DNA of 38,332 nt from assembly GCA_964459305.1 (NCBI GenBank), contig CAYWNA010000113.1:1-38332 (forward strand), given 5' to 3'. How positions within the stretch are numbered: the stretch's first letter is position 1; each line of letters starts with the position of its first letter. Under the pieces are notes generated by a model. It was given only the letters and a program-made list of their open reading frames with translations, had not been told where the DNA came from and ran no database searches. Origin of the DNA: CAYWNA01 sp964459305. GTDB taxonomy: Bacteria; Planctomycetota; Planctomycetia; Pirellulales; Pirellulaceae. This document shows, one piece after another, positions 7,970 to 16,357 of the stretch. Both the position numbers and the translations under genes were made by a program.

Positions 7970-8262
7970 AAGATTTCATCGAAGTGAAGATCCTGCGTGT
8001 CGAGACGGAAGAACGCAAGATCGGCCTGTCGCGCAAGCGTGTCGAGTGGGCCGAAGAGGATGAAGCCGTGGCACGGCAGAAGAAGGATGTGCCGAAGGAA
8101 AAGGAGACTCGCACCGACTTGAAGGGCGGGCTGGGGGCGTCTGGCCCGCTGATCGCTCCGATGCCATCGCCGGAGGAGACCACAGCGTCCGAAGTCGCCG
8201 AAGGTTCGCCGGCGGCGGAAGAACCCGAGGCGGAGGCCGATACGAAGCCAGAAAACGAATGA
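7970..8262 (+). pseudogene. rpsA: Displaced 3' fragment of the ribosomal protein S1 gene
   Basis: The frame encodes V-K-I-L-R-V-E-T-E-E-R-K-I-G-L-S-R-K-R, the classic end of an S1 RNA-binding repeat. A charged region and K-G-G-L-G-A-S-G-P-L-I follow, then an acidic Glu/Pro/Ala tail such as planctomycete S1 proteins carry at the C-terminus. Only about 97 residues of a protein that normally exceeds 500 are present. An in-frame ATG at 7939 has no ribosome binding site, and the residues before about 7970 do not look like S1. It is best read as a remnant left by a rearrangement that placed the catabolic operon here. A misassembly joining two loci is the main alternative. Confidence 0.7.
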
Positions 8263-8688
8263 CCAATGCACGAGGCACGAACGACGACCCTACCATCACC
8301 GTTTTTCGCCATTCGTGTTTAGGCATTGCTTAGTCTTACTGGTTTCGTTGTTCATCATTCGCCGCGATTCGTCGCAGACCCGCACAACCTGATCACATCC
8401 CCCTTACATTTACGGACTTTCCGGTTGCGACCGGTTGGGCCGTTTTCTCCGGCATCTCCGTAATCGGGCGAAAAACCGCTGCAAGTCGTTGACTTGGGTA
8501 GCGACTTCAGTAGTGGCCTACCGTTCGTCGATACTGAACCTGGAACGAACAGAAGGTGCGTGGTGTGTGTCCGCGCCGGCTGGACGGCCCAAACTATTGG
8601 AGTTGGTTCATATTCGAGCAGTAAAGGATTGCCATGGCTCCCTCTTGCACGCGCCGGATGCCCGTGCCGCTAGAAAGACTTAACGGCC
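8263..8688. other. 426-bp region upstream of the sigma factor gene without a supported gene
   Basis: It follows the S1 remnant and precedes the sigma factor. A TTGACT hexamer at 8489-8494 could be a -35 box, but no good -10 lies 16-18 bases downstream. An 82-codon frame at 8435-8683 lacks a ribosome binding site and a recognisable composition, so I do not call it. No tRNA or strong hairpin was seen. Confidence 0.5.
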
Positions 8689-9714
8689 ATGCAGTTCACT
8701 GAAACTGAACACTTTCCCACACTGGAACCTCTCGCCGTCGAAGATCAATCCGCTGAACCGGACTTCGACAGCAATCCATCCGCTGGCACGGATTTCGACA
8801 GCCAAACCCGGCTAGTCGACCCCGAGTTGGAGGATATTCGCCCCAAGCCGCGGCGCCTCCGCAAGCGTGATTCCTCGCTGCAGACTCCTTTGGAGACGTA
8901 TCTGCGCGAAATCAACGAAACGTCGCTGCTCTCAGCCGAAGACGAACAGGACCTTGCCTCCCGGATCGCCAGCGGTGACGTGGAAGCTCGCGATCGGATG
9001 GTGCGCGCCAATCTGCGACTCGTTGTGAACATCGCCCGGGGCTACTCTGGCAAAGGGTTGGGTCTGCAGGACTTGATCGAAGAAGGCAACTTGGGATTGT
9101 TGCGCGCGGTGGAAGGCTACGATCCGACGGTAGGAACGCGTTTCAGCACCTATGCAAGCTACTGGATCAAGCAGTCCATCAAACGCGCTTTGATCAACTC
9201 GGCCAAGACGATACGCATTCCGGCCTACATGGTGGAATTGCTATCCAAATGGCGTCGCGCCAACTCGCGATTGAGCGAAGCCCTGGGACGCACGCCCACG
9301 CCGGAAGAGATCGCTCGCGCGCTCGGTCTGCCGAAGAAGAAACTGCCGATCATCAAGAAGGCTATCCGCATCTACAATTCCACACCGCAAACCGATCAGG
9401 CCGAAGCCGGGTGGTCCCTGGGCGAAATGGTGATGGACGAGCGAGCCAAGACCCCCGAAGACGAATTGCTGGAAAGCGATGTGCTCAAGCACGTCATGCG
9501 CATGATCGAAAAGATGGATCAACGCGAGGCCACGGTGCTGCGAATGCGATTCGGTTTGGACGATACCGAGCCTCATACATTGAAGGAAATCGGCGAAGAG
9601 TTGGGACTGACTCGCGAACGCGTCCGTCAGATCGAGACGGAAGCTCTCCGGAGACTGGCCGACGGTTTGGAAGATCCCCACGAACGCCACCTAAAGCACC
9701 TCGCTGGCTTCTAA
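8689..9714 (+). CDS. RNA polymerase sigma-70 family sigma factor (RpoD/group 2 type)
   Basis: This 341-residue protein has region 1.2 (T-P-L-E-T-Y-L-R-E-I-N, 66-76) and region 2 (about 98-170), including D-L-I-E-E-G-N-L-G-L-L and the -10 recognition helix Y-A-S-Y-W-I-K-Q-S-I. Region 3 is about 178-255, and region 4 carries a helix-turn-helix with L-T-R-E-R-V-R-Q-I-E (307-316). Region 1.1 is absent; instead there is an acidic N-terminus with a repeated D-F-D-S (25-28 and 35-38). It is a primary-like, probably alternative group 2 factor. Planctomycetes carry several such paralogues, so I leave the symbol blank. It is transcribed with the direction of pta but is separated by 454 bases. Confidence 0.93.
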   Translation: MQFTETEHFPTLEPLAVEDQSAEPDFDSNPSAGTDFDSQTRLVDPELEDIRPKPRRLRKRDSSLQTPLETYLREINETSLLSAEDEQDLASRIASGDVEARDRMVRANLRLVVNIARGYSGKGLGLQDLIEEGNLGLLRAVEGYDPTVGTRFSTYASYWIKQSIKRALINSAKTIRIPAYMVELLSKWRRANSRLSEALGRTPTPEEIARALGLPKKKLPIIKKAIRIYNSTPQTDQAEAGWSLGEMVMDERAKTPEDELLESDVLKHVMRMIEKMDQREATVLRMRFGLDDTEPHTLKEIGEELGLTRERVRQIETEALRRLADGLEDPHERHLKHLAGF

Positions 9715-10168
9715 TCGGCCTCGATCGCGCTCGACATAACTGAAGATGTCCGGGGATCACAGCCTGTAGGGCACGGACTCCGCACTGTACCACCGTGGTG
9801 CCCAACCCAAGCCCGCGCCGTCCCGCGGAACGCCACAGAGGGCCTTCCCTGTACTCCTTGCGGACTCTACGCATGGTTATCGCTAGGGCATGCGCCCCCT
9901 TTGGCAAACGCCGCGGGTCTCTCTCGTTTGGGATGCGAGTTCGCCAGCATCCAGAATCGAACGACACCGCGAATCGTCTCTGTTCGACGGGAGGAGCCGT
10001 TATGTCAGCCGCTGAATGGTGTTGCGGGGACCGCGGGCGAAGACTATTATTAGCAGGCGCGTTGGGCAATCAAAGACGTCCAGCCGGTCAACAAACACAA
10101 ACCCAAGGCGGGCCGCTCACCAACACGATCACTGCCAGTGCTCTGCAGTCGCACTCGGAAGCACACCC
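9715..10168. other. Long leader region upstream of pta
   Basis: These 454 bases separate the sigma factor from pta. The first part (9715-10001) shows no supported gene, RNA or strong hairpin. The second part holds a short open frame (10002-10172) that overlaps the pta start and is listed separately. The length would suit a regulated untranslated leader, but I recognise no riboswitch. Confidence 0.4.
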
Positions 10169-10172
10169 ATGA
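10002..10172 (+). CDS. Possible small leader ORF overlapping pta
   Basis: It encodes 56 residues (M-S-A-A-E-W-C-C-G-D start; Gln/Thr-rich end). A strong Shine-Dalgarno, GGGAGGAG, lies at 9990-9997, four bases before the ATG. Its TGA (10170-10172) overlaps the pta ATG (10169) as ATGA, the arrangement used for translational coupling. No signal peptide or known family is seen. It could be a true small protein, a leader peptide controlling pta, or chance. Confidence 0.35.
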   Translation: MSAAEWCCGDRGRRLLLAGALGNQRRPAGQQTQTQGGPLTNTITASALQSHSEAHP

Positions 10173-11146
10173 TTGCGAATCTCATCGAAGCGGCGAAAGC
10201 AAAGAAGTTTTCCGTGGTCCTGCCCGAAGGGCAAGACGAACGGATGATCGCCGCCGCCCGTCGGATGAAGGACGAGGGCATTGCTGAACCGGTCGTGCTG
10301 GGCGAGGCGGAGGCCATCGAAGCAACCGCCGGCGCGGTTGGCGTTGACGTGGACGGCATCCAAATCGTCAACCCGGGCGAAAGCGACCAGTTGGAGGCAT
10401 ACACCCAAGCGTACCTGGCCGACCGCGACCTGAATCCCAAGGTCGCCCGGCGGATGGTGAAACGACCGCTTTACTATGCGGGCATGATGGTGGCGCAGGG
10501 CGATGTCCAGACGATGGTAGCCGGCGTCGCCACGCCCACGGCGTTGGTGATCCAGGCGGGTGTGCTCACGGTCGGACTGGCTGAGGGCATCGGAACGCCG
10601 TCCAGTTTTTTCCTGATGATCGTTCCCGATTTCCAGGGCGAGCAGAACAAGCCGCTCATTTTCGCCGACTGCGCCGTCAATGTGGCTCCCACCGCGACCG
10701 AGTTGGCGGACATCGCCATCGCTTCCGAGCAAAGCGCTCGAAAGCTGCTGCCCGATGAACCGCGGGTGGCGATGTTGTCGTTCTCGACCAGAGGCAGTGC
10801 GTCACACGTGCTTATCGACCGCGTGACCGAAGCTCTTGCCGAGGTCAAACAAAAGGCGCCTCATTTGAAGATCGATGGCGAGTTTCAGGCAGACGCCGCA
10901 ATCATCCCCAGCGTCGCGGCCAAGAAGGTCACCGAGCCCAGCGAGGTTGCCGGTCGAGCGAATGTATTGGTCTTTCCCGACTTGAACACAGGCAATGTTG
11001 CGTACAAACTGACGCAGTACTTGGCAGGCGCCCGCGCGATTGGACCGTTCCTGCAAGGTTTCGCCAAGCCCATCAGCGATCTGTCCCGCGGCGCAAGCGT
11101 CGAAGACATCATCGCGACGGCCAGTGTGTGTTTGGCACAAGTGTAA
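10169..11146 (+). CDS. pta: Phosphate acetyltransferase
   Basis: This protein converts acetyl-CoA and phosphate to acetyl phosphate and CoA (EC 2.3.1.8) in the cytoplasm, linking acetyl-CoA to acetate or energy metabolism. Its 325 residues match the short, single-domain Pta form. Family features are the N-terminal L-P-E-G-Q-D-E-R (18-25), central G-V-A-T-P-T and the stretch ending M-L-S-F-S-T-R-G-S-A. The C-terminal region has F-P-D-L-N-T-G-N-V-A-Y-K. The ATG at 10169 follows GGAAG (10157-10161); an extension to 10016 is a different reading of the leader. No acetate kinase gene is in the window. The DUF4954 gene follows after 118 bases. Confidence 0.93.
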   Translation: MIANLIEAAKAKKFSVVLPEGQDERMIAAARRMKDEGIAEPVVLGEAEAIEATAGAVGVDVDGIQIVNPGESDQLEAYTQAYLADRDLNPKVARRMVKRPLYYAGMMVAQGDVQTMVAGVATPTALVIQAGVLTVGLAEGIGTPSSFFLMIVPDFQGEQNKPLIFADCAVNVAPTATELADIAIASEQSARKLLPDEPRVAMLSFSTRGSASHVLIDRVTEALAEVKQKAPHLKIDGEFQADAAIIPSVAAKKVTEPSEVAGRANVLVFPDLNTGNVAYKLTQYLAGARAIGPFLQGFAKPISDLSRGASVEDIIATASVCLAQV

Positions 11147-11264
11147 CGTGGCCGCCTACACTGAAGTTGTGATGACAGAACGATCGGATCCATTGCTTTG
11201 CCGCCCAACGGCCAACAATCCTGATACAACTCCCATTTGATTGTTTTCGCAGAGGTAGATAGAA

Positions 11265-13292
11265 GTGGCGCAGGCGAAGAACCACCGGCCCCTGACTGAC
11301 GAAGAAGTGAAGACTCTTGTCCAGCAAGGGTGCAGTTGTGCAGACTGGTCGACGGTCCATGTCGCCGACGGATTTCGGCCGACCCGCGTGAGGGACACGC
11401 ATTTTTCCGGGCAAGTGAGGCTCGGAGCCAACGAGGGTACGGTCACCAGCGGAGCATCGGTCGAGAAGACCTGCGGCATTTTCAACGCCTACCTGCACGA
11501 CTGCTTGGTGGGCGACGGTGTCCGCATCGCCAATGTCGGCGGGCACATCGCCAACTACGACATCGGCGCAGGGGCGTCGATCGAGAACGTCGGCACGTTG
11601 GAGACTCGGCCCGTCGCGATGTTCGGTAACGGTGTCGAGATCGAGCCGCTTAACGAGGGAGGCGGGCGTGAGATCGTGTTGTTCAACCAGTTGGACAGCC
11701 AATTCGCGCATTTGATGTGCGTGCACCGATATCGGCCGCGGCTGATCGAACGACTCCAATCTCTCGCCGAGGCGGAGGCTGGCCGGGTTCGCTCCGACAG
11801 AGGCACGATCGGAACGTCGGCACGAATCAGCAACGTGACCAAGATCTTGGATGTCAACGTCGGTGACCACGCGGTGATCGACGGTGCCGCGTCGCTCGTG
11901 AACGGCAGCGTGTTGAGCGGCGAAGACGCGCCCACAACGATTGGGGTCGACGTGCAGGCGGAGGACTTCATCGTGGCCGAGGGGACGCAGGTCACCGGCG
12001 GAGCGATTCTCAGCAAGACCTATGTCGGACAGGGATGTCAGATCGGCCGGCAGTTCTCCAGCGAGGGCTCCGTGTTCTTCGCCAACTGCGAAGGATTCCA
12101 CGGCGAGGCATGCTGTGTCTTCGCCGGGCCCTACACGGTAACGCATCACAAGTCGACGCTGCTGATCGCCGGATTGTTCAGCTTCTACAATGCAGGCTCC
12201 GGCACCAACCAATCCAACCACCTCTACAAGCTCGGCCCCGTCCATGAAGGCAAGTTGGAGCGGGGCTGTAAGACCGGATCGTTCAGCTACATGATGTGGC
12301 CCTGCCGCGTCGGGCCGTTCAGTGTTGTGCTGGGCAAGCACACGCGCACCTTTGACACGTCCGATTTTCCGTTCAGCTATCTGGAAGCGACACCAGAAGG
12401 TCGCTGCCAAATGACGCCCGGGTTCAACCTGAGCACGGTTGGAACGGTGCGCGACGGGGCCAAGTGGCCTGCCCGCGACCGTCGCCAAGGGGCTGAGAAA
12501 CGCGACCGGATTTCCTTCGACGTGTTCAGTCCATTGACCGTCGGGCGGATGATCGTGGGGGCCGCCCGCATGAAGGAACTTTCGGAAGCCACGGATCGGA
12601 AGGTGGAGAGGGTCGGCTTGAGCGGTGCCGATGTGAAACGCCTCTTGCTCAGGACCGGGCAGAAATCTTACCGATTGGCCATTCATATGTACTTGCTGGA
12701 CAAGGTGGTTGATCGTATCGAACAAGCCGATGCGCGAGGTGCCACCACGATCGACGACGCTTTGGCCGTCGCTCCGGACGCGGTTTTTGGTGAGCAATGG
12801 GTCGACATTGGCGGACAGATGATGCCTCGTCCCCGGCTCGACGACCTGTGCCAGGCGGTCGAAGATGGCCGAGTCGCCAATCTCGATACTCTGAACGCCG
12901 AACTGGATCGAATTCACGCGGCCTATGTCGAAGACGAGTGGGCATGGGTCCGCTGGGCGTACGGCCAGGTCTTCGAAAAGGGGCTCGACGCCGTCGACAC
13001 GGACGAATTGCTGCAGGTGGCCGAACGGCTGAGCGAGGTACGCGGCCGGTTTCTTAACCTCGTGCGTCACGATGCGTTCAAAGAGTTCGACCCCGTGGTC
13101 CGCACGGGCTTCGGGCAAGACGGGACGAGCGATGATGCGGACGCCGATTTCGACGCCGTACGGGGGAAGACAGAAACCGACAAATTCGTGAAGCAGATCG
13201 ACGCGGACATTGCCGCCTCGGCGAAGCGAATCGAACAGTACCAACAATTAGTGCGGAACTTGTCAAATGGTAACGGAGGAGAAAACCAATGA
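11265..13292 (+). CDS. DUF4954 family protein with left-handed beta-helix repeats
   Basis: This 675-residue cytoplasmic protein lacks a signal or TM segment. Residues about 30-260 show the hexapeptide pattern of a left-handed beta helix, the fold of LpxA/GlmU-type acyl- and nucleotidyltransferases. Its most distinctive block (about 290-375) has T-H-H-K-S-T, N-A-G-S-G-T-N-Q-S-N-H and P-F-S-Y-L, rich in His and Asn, matching what I recall of DUF4954 proteins. The last 180 residues are helical and charged. GTG at 11265 follows AGAGG (11251-11255). Its TGA overlaps the ATG of an acyl carrier protein, which suggests an acyl-ACP substrate or partner; that is inference, as no activity is known to me. 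Confidence 0.8.
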   Translation: MAQAKNHRPLTDEEVKTLVQQGCSCADWSTVHVADGFRPTRVRDTHFSGQVRLGANEGTVTSGASVEKTCGIFNAYLHDCLVGDGVRIANVGGHIANYDIGAGASIENVGTLETRPVAMFGNGVEIEPLNEGGGREIVLFNQLDSQFAHLMCVHRYRPRLIERLQSLAEAEAGRVRSDRGTIGTSARISNVTKILDVNVGDHAVIDGAASLVNGSVLSGEDAPTTIGVDVQAEDFIVAEGTQVTGGAILSKTYVGQGCQIGRQFSSEGSVFFANCEGFHGEACCVFAGPYTVTHHKSTLLIAGLFSFYNAGSGTNQSNHLYKLGPVHEGKLERGCKTGSFSYMMWPCRVGPFSVVLGKHTRTFDTSDFPFSYLEATPEGRCQMTPGFNLSTVGTVRDGAKWPARDRRQGAEKRDRISFDVFSPLTVGRMIVGAARMKELSEATDRKVERVGLSGADVKRLLLRTGQKSYRLAIHMYLLDKVVDRIEQADARGATTIDDALAVAPDAVFGEQWVDIGGQMMPRPRLDDLCQAVEDGRVANLDTLNAELDRIHAAYVEDEWAWVRWAYGQVFEKGLDAVDTDELLQVAERLSEVRGRFLNLVRHDAFKEFDPVVRTGFGQDGTSDDADADFDAVRGKTETDKFVKQIDADIAASAKRIEQYQQLVRNLSNGNGGENQ

Positions 13293-13531
13293 CAGATGAC
13301 GTGCGCAGAAGGGTGAAGAAGGTCGTGGCAGAAACGTTGAAAATCGACCAAAACCGCGTATCGGACGAAGCGCGGTTTGTCGAGGATCTCGGGGCCGAAT
13401 CGATGCAGGGTGTCGAAATGATCGCGGCTTTTGAAGAAGAGTTCGACATCGATATGGACGAGCAAGCTGCCCTGGGTGTGAAGTCCGTGTCGAGAGCCGC
13501 TGAGTTCATCGCCGCGTATCTCGACGACTGA
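13289..13531 (+). CDS. Acyl carrier protein
   Basis: These 80 residues form an acidic four-helix carrier protein. The phosphopantetheine site is Ser38 in G-A-E-S-M-Q-G-V-E-M, where the canonical D-S-L reads E-S-M. It would carry acyl groups as thioesters after modification by a holo-ACP synthase. ATG at 13289 overlaps the DUF4954 stop (ATGA) and uses GGAGGAG (13275-13281), so it is translationally coupled. No fatty-acid synthesis genes are nearby, so it is probably a dedicated carrier for the DUF4954 protein rather than the housekeeping AcpP. Confidence 0.9.
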   Translation: MTDDVRRRVKKVVAETLKIDQNRVSDEARFVEDLGAESMQGVEMIAAFEEEFDIDMDEQAALGVKSVSRAAEFIAAYLDD

Positions 13532-13632
13532 GGCAATTCTGCCTACCACTGCAACGTAACGTCGAACCGATTACGGTCGCATTCGACCGGCGGTCTCAGC
13601 GTCCGCTCTGTGCTGCAGAGGAGAATGCCGAA

Positions 13633-14679
13633 ATGAACGGCTGGACTGACGGGCTATCGCGGCGCCGCTTTCTGGAAACGGCGGGCGGGTTGGGCACATC
13701 CTCGATGTTGGCAGCGTCACTGGGACTGGCGGGCAAGACAGCCCAAGGCGGCGAGCCGAAAACACCGGCATCACCGATTGAGTCGACCGGGGGATCCACC
13801 AAAGAAATCCCAATGCGCAAGTTGGGAAACACGGGAGCGGAAGTGTCGATCCTTGGCCTCGGCGGCGGCGGGCGAGGACGTAACCCTCAGATTCGCGGCA
13901 CTCCGCAACGCCCCGACGTTCAGGAAAAGGCTGAACGCATTTTACACCGGGCTTTGGATGCCGGCATCAACTACATCGATACGTGTGCGGGATACGGCGA
14001 GAGTGAGAGGATCATCGGCAACGTAGCGGCAACGCGCAGAAAAGAGATGTTCCTGGCCACCAAGTGCGACCGGTGCGCGGTAGCCGGCGATCAACTGCGC
14101 AGAGAACTCGAACAGAGCCTCAAGCGATTAAGAACCGACCGAATCGACTTGTGGCAGATCCACAACATCCGAAATTCCCAAGACGTGGACACGATCTTCA
14201 AGAAGGACTGCGCGATCGACGTTTTTCAGAAAGCGAAGGCCGAGGGAATCGCACGGTTTATTGGGATTACCGTGCACGGCAGCCGCACAGTCATCAACGA
14301 AACATTGCAACGATGTGAACGCGTCGGCGTCGTCATGGACACACTCCTGATGACCTTCAACGTAGCCGACCAATCTACCGGCGCGCACGGCAAGCAGGTG
14401 CTCAAAGAGCATCCGTCGATTGCGAAGATCGCCATGAAAGTGTTTGCCAGCGATGGTGCACCCATCATTCACCAGGAGGGTATCAACGCGCAGACAGCCC
14501 TGCGCTACGCGCTCAGTCACGGATTTGCCGTGGCCATCGTCGGCACCCATGAGTTGGAAGAACTCGAAGAGAACATCCAGATCGCCCGCGAGTTCCAACC
14601 GTGCTGTGATGAAGAATTGCAGGACATCGAGAAACGCATCCGCGGTCGTGTTGAAAGGCCATGGACGCTCCGGGCGTGA
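13633..14679 (+). CDS. Tat-exported aldo/keto reductase
   Basis: This 348-residue protein has a twin-arginine signal (S-R-R-R-F-L, 9-14) and an Ala/Gly-rich hydrophobic stretch to about residue 38. An aldo/keto reductase barrel begins near 60. The catalytic tetrad is complete: D116, Y121, K144 and H177. It would reduce carbonyls or oxidise alcohols with NADP(H), or with a bound cofactor if it acts outside the cytoplasm, since Tat exports folded, cofactor-loaded proteins. GAGGAG (13618-13623) precedes the ATG. It is followed by another Tat protein gene after 58 bases, probably cotranscribed. The substrate is unknown. Confidence 0.88.
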   Translation: MNGWTDGLSRRRFLETAGGLGTSSMLAASLGLAGKTAQGGEPKTPASPIESTGGSTKEIPMRKLGNTGAEVSILGLGGGGRGRNPQIRGTPQRPDVQEKAERILHRALDAGINYIDTCAGYGESERIIGNVAATRRKEMFLATKCDRCAVAGDQLRRELEQSLKRLRTDRIDLWQIHNIRNSQDVDTIFKKDCAIDVFQKAKAEGIARFIGITVHGSRTVINETLQRCERVGVVMDTLLMTFNVADQSTGAHGKQVLKEHPSIAKIAMKVFASDGAPIIHQEGINAQTALRYALSHGFAVAIVGTHELEELEENIQIAREFQPCCDEELQDIEKRIRGRVERPWTLRA

Positions 14680-14737
14680 CGATGTGCAAGTCCTCAGGTA
14701 GGTTTCGCAGTTAGCAGAAAACGAATGGAGTGAAATC

Positions 14738-16111
14738 ATGAAGACCACACCAATGCGTCGGCGACAATTCATCGGGGCTTCGCTGGGTATGACCATGGCC
14801 GGATCTGCGGCAGCTCTGGCGGCGGGGGCTGAGGAGAAGCCTTCTTCGGCGGGCCAAGCCACGGGAGATACCGAGGCGGCGCCCAGGGGATGGCAGGACA
14901 ATGAGGTTATCCAGGAGTCTCGTCAGGTGGCCCTCGATATCCTGAAGCCCAGCAAGAAGGACCTGGAACACGGATTGGAGCTTCACGCGAATTCCGTGGT
15001 TTTCGACATCTACGGGTTTGCGCCGCGGGCGGCTGTCGATGGGGACGCCATGCGCCAAGCCGCGGAGGCGGGGGCTTCGGCCATCGAGCTGAAGGACATG
15101 CGCGAGGATATGTCCATGACCCGATATGTCACCGATCCGGCCGAGCGGGCTGAGTTCGTGCAGGCTTGGAAGGCCTCGGGCGTGACGTGCATTTTTCAGA
15201 ATGCCGGCGAGGAGGGCCAAGACCCCATGCGGCTGATCAAGCGGCTGGCCCGTTTCACCTATGCCACGGACATGATGCGTGATTTCATGCCCAAAGCGGT
15301 GACTCCGGATTGCATCGACGCCGCCAAGAAGCACAAACGCCATTGTCTCTATTTCTCCGGCAACGGTGTGCCCTTGCGCCAACACTGGGTCTCTGTGGAA
15401 GACGAGCTGCGGTACGTTCGCGTCTTTTTCGAGTTGGGCATCCGAATGATGCATTTGACCTACCAGCGACGGAACATGATCGGCGATGGATGCGGCGAGA
15501 CATCGGATGCGGGGCTGAGCGATTTCGGCCGGGCCGTGGTGGCGGAAATGAACCGCGTGGGCGTGATTGTCGACGTGGCCCACTCGGGCTGGAAGACCAG
15601 CTTGGACGGTGCCAAGGCTTCGCAAAAACCCATGGTCGCCAGCCACACGACTTGCGCGGCGTTGCACAAGCACATCCGCAGCAAGCCCGACGAAGTGATC
15701 CGTGCCATCATCGACACGGGCGGATTGGTGGGCATCTGCTCCGTACCATCGTACCTCGGAGGCACCGGCGACATTGCTGCCCTGTTGAACCACGTTGACT
15801 ACGTGGCCCGCAAGTTCGGCCCGGATCACGTAGCCATCGGCACCGACGTTGCCTACAGTTCTCGGAACTCGGCCGCCGAGCGCAAGAAGATCCCATCGCG
15901 AGCCCGGCAGCGGAAGGAATTCCGATCGCTCTGGCCCGACGATGCCTTCACGCCCTCGCCGGATGAGCATCCGAAGGCCCGTCAAAGCCTCGCCTGGACC
16001 AACTGGCCGCTATTCACCGTGGGCTTAGTGCAGCGCGGCTACTCCGACGAAGACATCCGGAAGATCCTCGCCGGAAACATGCTCCGCGTCGCCCGCGCGG
16101 TGCTGGCATAA
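14738..16111 (+). CDS. Tat-exported membrane-dipeptidase-like (M19) protein, metal site incomplete
   Basis: This 457-residue protein has a Tat signal (M-R-R-R-Q-F, 6-11) with an Ala/Gly stretch to about 30. The barrel keeps M19 landmarks: E-M-N-R-V-G (270-275), H282 in D-V-A-H-S, H303 in V-A-S-H-T and D370 in I-G-T-D. However, the N-terminal H-x-D metal pair (normally D-G-H-N-D) reads F-D-I-Y-G (89-93), and the bridging Glu motif E-G-G reads F-S-G-N-G (206-210). It may bind one metal, hydrolyse a different bond, or be inactive. GGAG (14727-14730) supports the ATG. It lies downstream of the aldo/keto reductase in the same direction. Confidence 0.8.
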   Translation: MKTTPMRRRQFIGASLGMTMAGSAAALAAGAEEKPSSAGQATGDTEAAPRGWQDNEVIQESRQVALDILKPSKKDLEHGLELHANSVVFDIYGFAPRAAVDGDAMRQAAEAGASAIELKDMREDMSMTRYVTDPAERAEFVQAWKASGVTCIFQNAGEEGQDPMRLIKRLARFTYATDMMRDFMPKAVTPDCIDAAKKHKRHCLYFSGNGVPLRQHWVSVEDELRYVRVFFELGIRMMHLTYQRRNMIGDGCGETSDAGLSDFGRAVVAEMNRVGVIVDVAHSGWKTSLDGAKASQKPMVASHTTCAALHKHIRSKPDEVIRAIIDTGGLVGICSVPSYLGGTGDIAALLNHVDYVARKFGPDHVAIGTDVAYSSRNSAAERKKIPSRARQRKEFRSLWPDDAFTPSPDEHPKARQSLAWTNWPLFTVGLVQRGYSDEDIRKILAGNMLRVARAVLA

Positions 16112-16357
16112 TATGAAGAATACCCGAAACTCGAAATTCGAAATGGGAATGACCCAGACCCCGACGACTATTCGTGGGATGTCCTTCAGAAGCACCTTAG
16201 AACGTTGGTCTACCAGCTGCGCAGGCGACGACGTTCTGCTACGTTTTCTTGTTTAGATTTTGTGATTTGAGATTCGAATTTGTTTCGGATTTCGTGCTTC
16301 GGATTTGAATTTGAAACGGTCACAAACCGGTCGTACAAGGAAAGACTGGTCCATCGA
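16112..16357. repeat. AT-rich intergenic segment with degenerate GAATTTG/CGGATTT repeats
   Basis: This 246-base gap has a lower GC content than its surroundings. From about 16253 to 16318 it carries iterated related words such as GATTCGAATTTG, CGGATTTCG and CGGATTTGAATTTG. The left end has CGAAATTCGAAATG (16131 onward). The repeats are degenerate, and I see no gene. Confidence 0.4.

Noticed and set aside
8435..8683. 82-codon frame upstream of the sigma factor
   Set aside because: It has no ribosome binding site, no recognisable composition and ends just before the sigma factor start; more likely leader sequence.
11109..13247. Long minus-strand open frame (712 codons) opposite the DUF4954 gene
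   Set aside because: It is antisense to a convincing gene, shows no motifs, and is explained by codon bias in GC-rich DNA.
16280..16357. N-terminal extension of the small ATPase
   Set aside because: It translates AT-rich degenerate repeat sequence and lacks a ribosome binding site.
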